From positions 682,001-746,000 of the forward strand of contig OX595998.1 in the NCBI GenBank assembly GCA_951394045.1: 64,000 nt of DNA, read 5' to 3'. The DNA comes from Nitzschia sp. DOCU1. Taxonomy: Eukaryota > Bacillariophyta > Bacillariophyceae > Bacillariales > Bacillariaceae. The notes under the pieces are model-generated. The model did no database searches and was not told the origin of the DNA. It saw only the letters and a program-made list of their open reading frames with translations. Positions 1-11,467 of this stretch are shown here, piece by piece (position 1 is the first letter of the stretch; every line of letters starts with the position of its first letter). The translations under genes were made by a program, and so were the position numbers.

Positions 1-104
1 TTGGCGAAGGAAGCGACCACCAAAAGTACTCCCACCATTAGAAGCTAGAAGGCGCCCCAAAAATTCGTCAACAGCAGGCTGGAACAAAACAAGCAAATAA
101 TCCC

Positions 105-716
105 TCACGATTCATCCATATCATCTAATCCAAAGTCGTCCTCTTCGTCTCCATCATGATGAGATAGCACCATGGTGCCACTATCGTCAGGCTCGTATCG
201 TCGGGTGTGGGTTCGGCGCGGCATGTGAGGTAGAAAATCATTATCTTCGCATCGCCGCTTGTGATTATTCAGACAAAGTTCGTCTCCGCTGCTGCTGTGG
301 TAACTGCCCGAGGGACTGTCCGATGAGGGTGGAGGCGGAATTGCGGGAACGTCCTGTGAGTTCCTGGTAGTAGGAGTCGTAGGCGGAACGGTAAAACTGT
401 CGCTCCCACCGTCACGATCCTCTTTGAGTTCTATCGACGCCATGACGGCACTCTGCAGTAGCTGAGCGTAGGCGGCAGCTCCACGCCGTAGGCTTGGGAC
501 TTTCTTGACGCCTCGAGTAGGAGAAGCGCGGTGATGATGGTGATCGTCTCCCGCAGCAGGTTCATCGGGAAAGTGAGTGGGACTGCTGCTGCCGGCGTTC
601 TCAGACGCATCCCTCGAAACATCCGTGACATAAGCGGGCGCGGCACTACTGCTAGAATCTAATTCATCGTGAAGAGCGTAGTTCATAACAGGCAGTTGGG
701 CGGTTGTGGTTGCCAT
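105..716 (-). CDS. Acidic low-complexity protein of unknown function
   Basis: I do not recognise a family. I prefer the start at 716 (MATTTAQLPVMNYAL...), giving about 203 residues. The same frame stays open to an upstream ATG at 815, but that extension looks like 5' UTR. The protein is rich in Ser, Pro and Asp, with a His run near residue 60, a basic patch (KRR, PRRTHTRR) near residues 155-170 and a strongly acidic C-terminus (DGDEEDDFGLDDMDES). This composition suggests a disordered, possibly nuclear protein. No membrane segment or catalytic motif is visible. It could be the last exon of a longer gene, because no upstream exon could be tested. Confidence 0.45.
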   Translation of the reverse strand: MATTTAQLPVMNYALHDELDSSSSAAPAYVTDVSRDASENAGSSSPTHFPDEPAAGDDHHHHRASPTRGVKKVPSLRRGAAAYAQLLQSAVMASIELKEDRDGGSDSFTVPPTTPTTRNSQDVPAIPPPPSSDSPSGSYHSSSGDELCLNNHKRRCEDNDFLPHMPRRTHTRRYEPDDSGTMVLSHHDGDEEDDFGLDDMDES

Positions 717-1539
717 GGTGATGCGGAAAGCAAACTGCACTATGGAAGCGCTGGAGGCGATTGCAGCGACGCCATCAAGAGATTGATGAACACAATCCTT
801 GGAAGACCACCTCAATCATGCTTTGTCCGCGTGGCATGCATGACGCGTAAATTCCCCGCGATGAGGCCGTTCGCGCTCTCGGTAGGCAGACAGCATATTC
901 CATAAATTCTGAAAGAAGGATCAATTCGCGACCACATCAATTCGTGAGGGTTCTCGTACGTTCTTAGCGAATCACTGCAACAGCAATAGCGAATGATTTC
1001 ACTCAAGATCGATTCGTCGGAACAAAATTATAGCCCAAGCACTTAAAGAAATCGATTCCCCTTCATTAGTTGTTAAGAAATGAGAATCATTTCTCTTCAT
1101 CTGTTCTTCTTCTTCTTATGGAACACTACGATCAAGTTGTCCTTGATCTCTTTTATGTACAGTATCGTATGGGGAAAAGCGTCGACTTCGTGTCGGAGAC
1201 AGATCGATCTACGGTATTCGTGAGTCGAACAAATATGAATAGCGCCCCAAGCGAAGCCTGTCAGAAAGGCAGTTGGCCTTTTGGGCATCCGTCATCTATG
1301 CCGCACAGGAACTACAGTACCTTATCTATGTATGCACGATGTTACCAGGCGCTATGGTATTCTGGGAGGAGATTGATGAGAAGGTAGTACGTGAGACCAA
1401 GGTTCTAAGGCAACTTGCGTCGGGAGCCTAGTAGGATTTTTCGTCACCGCTGCGGGAATAAGGGATTTGTCTTCAAGTGGTCGTCGTCCGCTGATGATAG
1501 GGAAAGGCCTGTGTAGCCAAGTCACCACTTTAATGACGA
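717..1539. other. Intergenic region without recognisable gene
   Basis: Several short open frames occur here, including one of about 105 codons on the plus strand at 1070-1387. None has a recognisable domain, a convincing start context or a plausible splice partner. It separates the low-complexity gene from the 3' end of the receptor gene. Confidence 0.4.
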
Positions 1540-2925
1540 TTAATTATCGTTGGAGGTATCATGGCTCTCGGGATTCATTGTAACCTGTTCGAACGACGCC
1601 GCCTCATCACAGCCCTGCTCAACAAGAACAGGATTTGCATTGAAGTTTGCTTCTTGTTGTTGCTGTTCTTTTTGAAGGTCCGACAATTCGTCTTCGTCAT
1701 CCACGGCCGCCACACTCAAGGCTTGCCGAAGGGCGTTCATGACAGATGCGTCAACGGCTGTGGGAGCGGAACCATCCCGCGAGGATGATTCGCCTGCAGC
1801 TTGTTCTTGCCTGCTTTGTTGTCGCTGGCGATATCGCAGATATCGCGGGCGAATATAAATACAGGCATTGAAAAAACCATGGAGGGAGCTCAAGGAGATG
1901 GATAGAACGGTGATTGGAAAATAAAATTCGGGTGCCGGCGAAAATTCCACAATAGCGGCCCCGACAGTCGCAAAAACCCAAGTCAAAAAGAAAGCCGAAC
2001 AGTATAACAGAGCCTGTATGGCAAAGCCGCGTCTCAACTTGGTAATTTGCAAAGAAGGTTGTTTTTGTTCCTGTTGATGCTTCCGATCATCACTCCTACC
2101 ATGAAGGCTGTACATGCTCATGCCGATTTCTGTTTTGGCTATGCGACGATAAATCAATATCATCGATGTCACCATCAAAGCGAAAATACCCCATACTGGA
2201 TATAGAAAGAGACCCAGTTGATAGGCGGCAGCATTCCCCCCTCGTAAACACGGAGTCCCTTGCACTTCACATCGCGGTGGAAAGGCATAGATTTGACAAC
2301 CGACCGTTGTTGGATTGTAGAGATCCAAGTGCAACGCCAGAATAGCCATACCCCACCCTACAAAACAGCACAATACATGCACCAGTATTTCCAGTTTTCG
2401 CAACCACCGTTCCGTCCAGCCATTACGAATCGAAAGCAAGAAGTATACCGCCAGGCCTCCGCTGTACAAGATGGATGTCAGCTTGGAAGCTTGCCCCAGA
2501 AATCCAAAGGCTTCGCAAGACTTCCACGTTCCTATTGCGAGAAAGATGGGTAATTCTCTGGGACAAGGCATGGAGCTGGCAACACCCTGAAAAGCAAACA
2601 GAAAATCCATAGACGCCATGGCCAGCATGAGACGCGTAAAGACTCTCCTCCTTCGCTTATTGGAGCGCACCACATGCTGAAAAATGTAGGCAGAACCCAT
2701 CAGACTGGGAATGCTGCATACGATTTTGAGTATCGTCGCAGCATTTAGCTGCCCTTCCGTGAGTGGGCCTTTCACGTTGGTGTTTCCCATTAGACTTATT
2801 GCCTGTTGTTGCGAGGAGGAGTATTTCGACGACCGACGTGGCTCGGCATGACCTTCTTGTCGCTCTGAACAAGAAGTGTTCCGAAACGGCAGCAACGCAA
2901 GCAATGCGTTGCGCAGGTCATTCAA
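1540..2925 (-). CDS. Seven-transmembrane GPCR-like receptor
   Basis: Single-exon frame of 461 residues. A polar N-terminus of about 50 residues is followed by seven hydrophobic segments at roughly 57-78, 93-112, 140-162, 182-202, 235-260, 308-332 and 338-360. After the last helix comes a long polar Gln/Ser/Asp-rich cytosolic tail. The helix 7 end (FNACIYIRPRYLRYRQRQ) has the aromatic/basic pattern of the start of a GPCR tail. Cysteines in the second extracellular loop (CQIYAFPPRCEVQGTPC) could pair with one near helix 3. The pattern fits the cAMP-receptor-like or rhodopsin-like receptors known in diatoms. An alternative start is Met46 (2790). Ligand and G protein are not deducible. Predicted location is the plasma membrane. 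Confidence 0.75.
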   Translation of the reverse strand: MNDLRNALLALLPFRNTSCSERQEGHAEPRRSSKYSSSQQQAISLMGNTNVKGPLTEGQLNAATILKIVCSIPSLMGSAYIFQHVVRSNKRRRRVFTRLMLAMASMDFLFAFQGVASSMPCPRELPIFLAIGTWKSCEAFGFLGQASKLTSILYSGGLAVYFLLSIRNGWTERWLRKLEILVHVLCCFVGWGMAILALHLDLYNPTTVGCQIYAFPPRCEVQGTPCLRGGNAAAYQLGLFLYPVWGIFALMVTSMILIYRRIAKTEIGMSMYSLHGRSDDRKHQQEQKQPSLQITKLRRGFAIQALLYCSAFFLTWVFATVGAAIVEFSPAPEFYFPITVLSISLSSLHGFFNACIYIRPRYLRYRQRQQSRQEQAAGESSSRDGSAPTAVDASVMNALRQALSVAAVDDEDELSDLQKEQQQQEANFNANPVLVEQGCDEAASFEQVTMNPESHDTSNDN

Positions 2926-3748
2926 CCTCCAATCAATTCTAAACGCCGTCAGACAGAGACAACAGCAGTCCTCGTCAAGAACAACAAGAACAATACAGGT
3001 TTTGCTGAAAGAGAGAAACGGACCGACGCTACAAGAGCTTTTCTGGCATTCCGCAGTGTGGTTCTGCTATCGCATGCGTCGCTGCGGAGTAACTTTTTAG
3101 ACCACCAGCGCGAACTCTCATCAGCTCAGAACCAAATGATCTGCGAGCTCGCGCGGCGCTGCCGACGACGAAGTCGGCTAAGGTCATTTTGGCGCTTTTT
3201 CTTTAAGCCTCCAGCCGAACAATTGAAGTCACACAACTTGATTAAAAATTTCTCCGGGGAAAATGGGGGCACTTGTCGTGTCGAATAGTATCGATTTTTG
3301 GAGCCTTCTGCGATTTCCGCCTGGTAACAAAAGTGATATCTGAAAAAGATACTTAGGAGAAATATACTTATCAATATCCAATGTGTCTCTTGAAATTTTT
3401 CGAGGCTATTAGCGAAAATGTCGAAAATATATATGAATTTTCTAAGGGCACTAATGTTTAGTCGGGTAGGGTCGTTCCGAACGGATCCTCTACCAGGTAT
3501 GATACTATACGATCACCACGCCTGCAGGGCTGGCCTGCTGGCCTGCTGAGGCACAAATGTTCGACTCGACTCTACTACTACCGGTAGAATAGCTATTTCG
3601 CACCACACCGAAATAAATCGGGCGTGACCACAGGAAACCGCTGCGTCCATCCCATTCGGAGATAGATGTTCGAAAGGCCCGCTGTCTGTTGTTTCTGCTG
3701 CTGCTCCTAATAGTATTAGTACTCATGATGGTGATGATTCCAACGATG
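2926..3748. promoter_or_regulatory. 5' flank of copy 1, partly shared with copy 2
   Basis: No gene seen. Blocks at about 3338-3370 (around 'gatacttaggagaaa') and 3446-3463 ('gggcactaatgtttagtc') recur in the same order upstream of copy 2, at about 13054-13083 and 13120-13137. Either the duplication carried the promoter with it, or these are retained control elements. Confidence 0.5.
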
Positions 3749-6700
3749 ATGGTGGCGGTCGTCACCAGCAATACTAAGAAATGTCGTGGTCTTGGAGCGC
3801 CCTCCCTCCGCCTACTCTGCTTCTTGCTGTTGCTTTTGTTGGTCCGTGCCGATCATGATGGGACTTATCGAAATGCAACAGCTGAAAAGACCGCTTCGGT
3901 GAACAAACCAGCAGGTGGTGGAAGAAATGTAAAGGCCGATCATACCAAACCCCTCCCAGTCTATCTTGAGATTGGAGGACTTGATCGTCACTGGAACGAG
4001 GCTGGAATATCCTGGCGAATTGAGTATGTTGTTCTTCCCGAGGGCGAAGAAGTGGATGGCGGATTGGACGAAGCTGATCCCGATTCTGTTGCTGGACATG
4101 ATGCCGCCGAAGAAGAAGACGACGCCCATGATGCCGGTCCTCGTGGTGCTGCTAGAATCCGCCGTGGCTTGTTGCAGCAGCAACCCTCCTCTGGTGGTGC
4201 TGCCACTGCTGGAGGATTTCCGAGGGCTGACGGAGGAGGATCAAACTATGATCGGGACCGCAGCACGGTACACGAAAAGTTGCTGCGACAACAGAATTTA
4301 GGAGACAAATCTTTGGAATACTTCAAGGCTGTGGAAAACGAGAAAGTGAGTGATAGGGCGACTGCTGAGGACTGTTGTTCTTGGTGCCGCTGTACGACGA
4401 GGTGCTATAAGAAATGGTGGGATGATGATCACGCTAACTCGGTTCTTCTTCTTCTTGCTGCCACAATCACAGTTGAAACGAACTGCCGGAGATTTTCGAA
4501 GTACTGTGGAAGACGTTGGTCCTCGTCGTCGGAACGAGGCCGACTTCGCCGAGAAGACGGCTCTGAAACTGGAGGAGAAAATCAAGGCGATGGAGAGCGT
4601 GGTGGAGGACACCCGCAGATCGAGGACCAGAGAAAAGCTCCTAGCAAGGGAGCAATCCTTGCGGACTCCCGCTGCTCCTATGTTAAAAGGAATGGCAAAC
4701 AAAGACATACGAAATGGAAAACATGATGGACACAGCACCACCGAGGCCCTCAATGGCGGCTAGGACAAGGCTCAAGTCGAAGCATGGAAGAAGGCTTGGA
4801 AACTTGAGCATCTTGAGCCTGTCGTGAAGAGAAATGATCAAGCCCGCCGTGCTGCTCTGGAACGCTTTGTTAGCGACACGGCGGACGAATCTAGATCTAC
4901 CGGTAGTAGTACGAGAGATCGTCAGCAAAGTAGACGAGGTACCAAGGCACTGTGGTCGCCAGTGGCAGAGCCCACTTCGACTATCAAAGAGACTTTGGAA
5001 AAAATGAGGGCCCGCCATGTTGGTGGCATTGGGGGCACTGTCGTCAATCCTGAACGTCAACTGTTGTCGTCGCCTCTTCGAGCTTCGGCGTTTCCAAATT
5101 CCGACTCAACCAAGCACCAGATACTCGATCAGGATGGGACACATGTGATGGTCAAGTTCATATTAGCTCCAAATCAACAATATCGCTTGATTTTGGAGAG
5201 TGCCGAAGATCCGAATCGACACTTGGAGACAGCAACCACCAGGAATAGTCCACCCGTGGTCCGTTTTTTCGATTCTTCAACGAGTGTTTTTGTGTCTTTG
5301 GCCGTCGGGGATCGCGTTTCCCCCCTGTTGCATGTGGAAGACTTGGATCTGCTGTCCCGTGGAATGTCCCATACTTTCGAATTCTCTGTGACCTCTCGGC
5401 AGTTGCAAAAGGAAGAGAAAGAAACGAAATCACCAACCCTTGGACCTAGACCAACCGATGCACCTCAAACTGCATCGCCCCCGGGGGGCATTCCTGTAAC
5501 TCTGGCCCCTACTAGCTTTGGTGGAACAAGGCCCCCTTCCCTGGGGGGTCCTACAATTCCTCCATCTATATCGGCCGCCCCTTCATTCTCCCCAACTGTT
5601 GAGCCGCTATGTGTCTCCCAAACCAATGGTCCTGTGTCCTTTGATGGCCTCTATTGGGCTATTCGACTTGCTAGAAAGAATTCAAATGGGGACCTGGAAC
5701 AATTGCTCGGTCCAGTCCTATCCGATCTTGCAGAAACCTACACGGCCATTGCAACCTGTGATCAGAAGGGGGCGTTCCGACGCATGACCCGGATCGATTT
5801 AATCGAGATCCACGAAGGTGGAACGACAAGCTCGGAAGTCGAAGTCATTGTCCAGCTATTTGGCTCTTGCGAGGGATGTACCACTGTTCCGGTGGAGCTC
5901 TTCCGCCGGACGCAAGAATCGGTCAACAACCTTGGAGAGAACCGACGAGAACTTGCGAACCCCTGCATTTGTCCGGGGCCCTCGCGCCAAGCTTTTATGA
6001 AAGCGTTTAACTTGAAGAATCAAACGACTCAAGAGATTGCACTGGGAGACCTCATGGACGTGGTCGACGTTCACCGCGTCGCAAACTGCACGCCAGGTGT
6101 GGCGGACGATCTTGTACAGCAGCACACTGTTTCGGTTAGCGTAGTTCTTACGCGAGATCCCGAACAAGCTGGAGCAGCCGTTTCGACTGAAGAGCAAGAC
6201 GCCATAATCGCAAACTTCGAAGATAGCTTCCATGAAGCGGGTAGCTTCGCGGAGGGAACATGCGACCTGGCCCGCAGGAACATCTTGTCTGTTGTCCTTG
6301 AGGATATGAACTCCAGACAACGCAACCGCCGGCTACCTGACACGTCCCAAACGACTGACGACGTGGAGCTCCATCTTCTAGTGACCTTTGAATGTTTCGG
6401 TTGCGATGGGCAACTTTTTGGTAAGGTCGAGGTTCTAAACTCTACCAACTGTCTTTGTCCAGTTGAAACCAGGCAGCAAGGGGTAATCGATCGGGGCTTG
6501 ATCGTTCCCTTGACCGAAGCTCTGAAAGGTGCCGTTCTTGACTCGGGCGAGACTCCGGATATCGGAGTCTCCCAAGCGGTGCCGAATCTAGGCCTTGCAA
6601 CAACTGCTCAAGTTGCCGATGTAATGCAAGTAAAGGAAGTTGACTGTGGGTCGAGCTTCAGTGTTTTCTCTGCTGTCGTCGTGGTAGAGTATGACCTCAT

Positions 6701-9700
6701 CCCGAATACGACTGCCGTCTCGGAAGACGACATCGCGTTGCTGGAGACCCAGTTTGTCAATGGCTACAACGGTCTCGCACGGCGATATTGTGACCCATAT
6801 TTCCGTCGGTTGTCTAGTGCCGAAGCTCTCTTTTACCAAATTTCCAACGACGGAACTATCGCTTCCTTTGAGTTTTCTGTGGTAGGCACGTGCCGGGGTG
6901 ACTGCAACGAAACTATTCCCGTGTACGACCCCGAGGCCTTTCGCCGAAAGCCGAATCGTAAACGCCAGCTGGCGTGGACGCAGCACCGAACGCTTCGAAG
7001 TCTTCAAGAACTCGATCCGACATGCTACTGTAGCGCAACATCGTCAGTGGATGTGGGGCCAAGTGAGCCGGAGGTGGTTCAAAACTATCAAGCACTTGTA
7101 AATCGATTTGAATTGGAGACGATTAGCGAAGTCTCAGATTGCAGGTTCTTGACTTCCTTCCGGTCGGCTGTAGTGGTGTCCGTAAGCGGATCTGTCGAGA
7201 CTCCTGACCAGCTGACCCAGCTTGGCCAGACGTTTGTGGACGGCTACAATCAAGCTATTTCAGAAGGCCTGTGCGATAGTTTGTTTCGGCAGCTGACGGA
7301 TTTTGAGATTTCCCAAAACGTGACGATTGCCCAAGGTTCCACTGTGAACAGTACCGGCCAAGGGAATCGAGAGCTCTGGGATCGCATCAAATTTGCACCA
7401 GAGAGACGGGCCCAAATGTTCACTCTCGCGCCGACCGACGCACCAACAATGGCTTCTACCGGCGATCTCAACCTAACTTTGCCTGTCTCGGATTCTGCGG
7501 AGAACTTGGTACTTCTTCAAGTCTCGGGCACTTGTCGAGGGTGCTCGAGCGATTCGGGTTTGTTTGATCAAACCTCCGGCCGCCGTCGTAACCTGCAAGA
7601 AGATGGCGCAGACAATCAAGGGCCGTCGGTCCTTCTGAAAGCGAGAGTTGATAGCTGCTTTTGCCCGCCGAATTCGACCCGGGTCGAACCTACGCAAGAT
7701 CAGGTCTTACTCGCTCTATCTAGCCTTCCCTTTATTGACAAGGCGACGCTAGAGGAAGTGAGAATTGTGCAGTGTGATGCTGAAACAACCGAATTCTCCA
7801 CGACTATCGTCATTGACGCTTATGTTGACGGGGAAGTGACAACCAACGACGAAGACCTGATCGGTTCGAGTTTCATATCCGAGTATATTCAACTCTCGGC
7901 CGATTATTGTGACGAGCTCTTTCGTCAGCCGGAAACGGTCCTTTCGATCGAACACGAGACTCTAGCGGAAACCGACGGGAATGGTTTTCCCCGCGTCCGT
8001 TTCTTCTTGAAGCTCGGAGGCAGCTGCCGGGGCTGCCGTCCCAATGGAGACTTGTTCGACGATCGACGCGGTCGGCGACTAGATCATCAACCGATAGATC
8101 TAACTCCAGATCGACGAAGAACTCAAACCAGCAGTGATCTTTGCTTCTGTCCGGCGGACGCACCCGATCGGGCTATCCGAGAAGATGAGTTTCAAGATGG
8201 ATACGCGGAAGTGTTTGCCAATCGCCGCAGGCTTCAGGGGGGGCAGCAGCTCGGATTCGATAACTTGATGATTCTCGCTTGGGTTGGTGTCCCTAAGAGG
8301 GCCCCTGAATTTGCTGCAGTATCGGCCCTACAGATTCTTTTAATGAAGTATCCAAACTGCAAAGTGCCAACTGGGACGGAGCATTTCATTGGAGTAAGTT
8401 CAATCCAAAAGCCTCCAAAGCCATCAAATTTCGTTCATCGTTTGTGGCGAGTGGTTGGTTGCGCGAGGCTACTTGATGACGATGGTTGGAGTCCTTTTGT
8501 TTGCGTTTTCTTTGGTGATGGTCCACTTGAAGAATGGGCTAACCTCTGTTACCTTTTGCAACTATAACTTGGACCTCTGCACTTTAGGATGGGTATTGTG
8601 ATCGTGATACAATACCGAACACGGACCCTCCGGAATACATCTATAACGTGGAAACTTGTGGCTGGGGTACGTACTATGATGCTGTTCTGTGGGCTGAAGG
8701 TCCATTAACGTCGTTCGTCGTCCTCATCTGTCCTGTTTTGTTCCCTTCATCCGGCTAGACGACGGTGATTGTTGCGAATCAGAATGTCAGGCTGGGTTGA
8801 CCTATGTATGCGGAGAGCTTGGATATGCCTGTCACTTGGATGACTTTGTTGCGACCACCACGGTGACAGATATTGTACTTGAGATTTCACAGTGCCAAGA
8901 TTTTCTTCTAAATCAAGGCCAGAACTTGGCTCTTCTTGACTCTGTTGGGGACGGAATTTGCAATAATGAAGTGAATGTTTTAGCCTGTGCCTACGACAAT
9001 AAAGATTGCTGTGAAAGCACATGCACAACGCCGCTAGGAGAAACCTGTGCCTCGACCCAGTACTACAACTGCATCGATCCAACAGCGCCAACTGTTGCAG
9101 CCCCTGGGGTAAGCCCCGGTGCCTGCGCATCAAAGGCAGTTTGTACTGCGAATCCATTTTGTCAACCAAGTGATTATTGCGGGGACGGTGAGTGCAATAT
9201 GCGACTTTGCGGCGTTACGATATCGGACAATTTTACTCATTTCTTTTCAACAACGCACAACTATAGGATGGTGTGACTCCTTTTTGAACAATGCTGCATG
9301 CGGCTATGATGGGGGTGATTGCTGCTTCGATACATGCGCGGACCCACCAAGCCTTTCTTGGGAGTGCGGTGTCGTGGGATACGAATGTGTGGACCCATGC
9401 AGCGACGACAGCTCCACTGTCATAGCAGGGGCTGAATGCACGGCAGATCCATTGTATTGGATAGGTAAGGAAGGCCAGTGAAACAGTATCTGTTGCGGCT
9501 AATCCAATATCTTGCATCTGACGTGACTCACGTTTCCTCCAACCTTTTTCCAGGCGATGGTACGGTTGAATGATTGATTGATTTTCCTCGAATCCAAGAT
9601 GAAATTTCCCGTTCCTCACTCTTTGCATTGTTGTTGGATGTAATTAGGATATTGTGACTGGTATGCTCCGTTCAACACTCCGGAGTGCAGCTACGATGGA

Positions 9701-11467
9701 GGAGACTGCTGCGAAAGTAAGAATGCTCGACGCGACTACCATTTCCCTTGCCATGTCACTTACAAGCTCAATTTTTTGCTCTCGCAGGTACTTGCGTCTC
9801 TACACAGTACACGTGTGGTTTAAGTGGATATAATTGTTTAAATATCGATGCAATATCCAATGTTAACAATGATAATGCATTATGCGTGTCTCTCGGCGGC
9901 TATCTACCTTTTAAAGGTAAGTATCGATCCAATCCGATGATAGTCAAAGCGACCAAGGATACTCACGCAATTTTTCGCTCAGGTGATGGATGGTGTGATT
10001 ATAATAACAACATTCAGGCGTGCGGATATGGTAAGTCTATCACCATTGTTTTTCCCGGTCATTCGCAACTACTGCCTCAACTACCCCTAACCTTGCCCCT
10101 TCGGACTCATTGGACTATAGACGATGGCGATTGCTGTGAAAGTACCTGTGTCAGCGGACCTGAGCCTTGCGGCATTGCTGGTTACCTTTGCCTGGACCCT
10201 TCAGCAGCTACAGATTACTCTTCAAGCTGCGACGGTGTCCTTTCCTGGATCGGTAAGCAGGTATCCTATACGATTCTTGTTGATTCAGCCAACGACACTC
10301 ACGAGTTCTTTGTTGGTTCTGCAGGCGATGGGTGGTGTGATGACAGCGAAAACAACAATCCTGGTTGTGCTTATGGTAAGTCTGCCCCCGTTGTGATTTG
10401 CAAGCAATCGCCATTATTCGACTTACCCTTCGTACTTTCCAAGACGGCGGAGATTGCTGCCCAGTTACTTGCGTTAGTACATTTTATGAATGTGGATATT
10501 ATGCTCCGTTCAACTGCATAGACCCAAACGGCAATCTTAACGAGCAATACTGTTTGTCCTCGAATGGCAATCCGCTCACTGTCGGTAAGTAGAGACCGGG
10601 TACGATGTGCCAAGCGATGTTGCCAATGATACTGATGAATTCTTCGGTGCAGGCAATTCCGTGTGTAATCCTGAGAACAACATTCCTGCATGTAATTATG
10701 GTACGTCTGCTGCCACCATTGTAGTCTGCAAACAATCGCAATTATTTGCTTCGATTCTACCTTACCGTCTTTACTTGCACAGACGGCGAAGATTGCACTG
10801 TCGTCTTCAATGAACAAGCTTGCACGAATAAAGGTGGATATATATATTGGATCGGTAAGTTGGAGGGATCAGCTCCGAGGTGGTCTATGCTTGCAAGGGT
10901 ACTCATGAGTACAACTTTTTGTTCAGGTGATGGATGGTGTGATGGTCAAAACAACATTCCCGAGTGCGGATATGGTAAGTCTACAACCAGTGTTTTTTAA
11001 ATTATCGGTCGCAGCGATTACTGACTCGATTACCGTTTCGCTCACCTCGACGTCTTACTTGACTACTAGACGGTGGAGATTGTTGTATAGACACTTGCGA
11101 CTTTCAGTTTTCTACCTTCCTATGTGACCGAACCCTAGGCGAAGGAGGGAATTTTTTCTATTGGGATTTTGATTGCCAGGACCCATGTGGAACTGTACCG
11201 GGACCATGTCCAACTCCGGCTGCAGTACCAGGCGCTGCTGCTGCTTTATTTTTCGATACGCCGCCCCCGTCCAGCAAGCCCTCTGAATCCTCTATGCCTT
11301 CCCCGGAACCCACAAGCTCGAATAAACCTTCCCCTGTACCCGCACTCTCCTCCGACGCGCCTTCTGCGGAACCAAGCACCATACAACCGCTCCTCTCCGA
11401 CGAGCCTTCTCCGAAACCAAGTACCGAGTTTCCGTCCTCGCATCCTACCGCCGCACAAACACCATAA
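3749..11467 (+). CDS. Secreted multi-module LNR-repeat protein, copy 1 (one in-frame TAG)
   Basis: My exon model is 3749-4345, 4473-8393, 8588-8666, 8759-9187, 9267-9464, 9554-9559, 9648-9716, 9788-9916, 9983-10030, 10121-10252, 10325-10375, 10444-10584, 10653-10700, 10783-10854, 10927-10974 and 11070-11467. All introns are GT-AG and every phase closes, giving about 2121 codons. A signal peptide (core LLCFLLLLLLV) is followed by a conserved 'LEIGGLDRHW' domain and a second at about 5116-5200. Five modules of roughly 110-210 residues follow (5617-8235), each ending in CxxC and CxCP pairs with R-x-L sites between. Next come eight LNR-like repeats (GDGWCD...CGYDGGDCC), the seventh degenerate, then a Pro/Ser/Thr-rich tail. 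The start at 3749 is chosen by alignment with copy 2; 3689 is the longer option. TAG at 4761-4763 lies in frame where copy 2 has CCG. Expected role: an extracellular, possibly cell-wall or adhesive, Ca-binding protein. That role is inference. Confidence 0.75.
9554..9559 (+). other. 6-nt microexon of copy 1
   Basis: The six bases gcgatg lie between a pyrimidine-rich acceptor (tttttccag) and a donor (gtacgg). Joined to 9464 and 9648 they restore I-G-D-G-Y-C-D, the invariant start of an LNR repeat, with phase 1 on both sides. Skipping it would delete two residues but keep the frame. The same microexon exists in copy 3 at 37136-37141. Confidence 0.8.

Noticed and set aside
1070..1387. Open frame of about 105 codons on the plus strand
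   Set aside because: No domain, no splice partner and unremarkable composition; probably chance.
4682..4763. 82-nt intron that would remove the in-frame TAG of copy 1
   Set aside because: The donor GTTAAA is weak and the junction would shift the reading frame.
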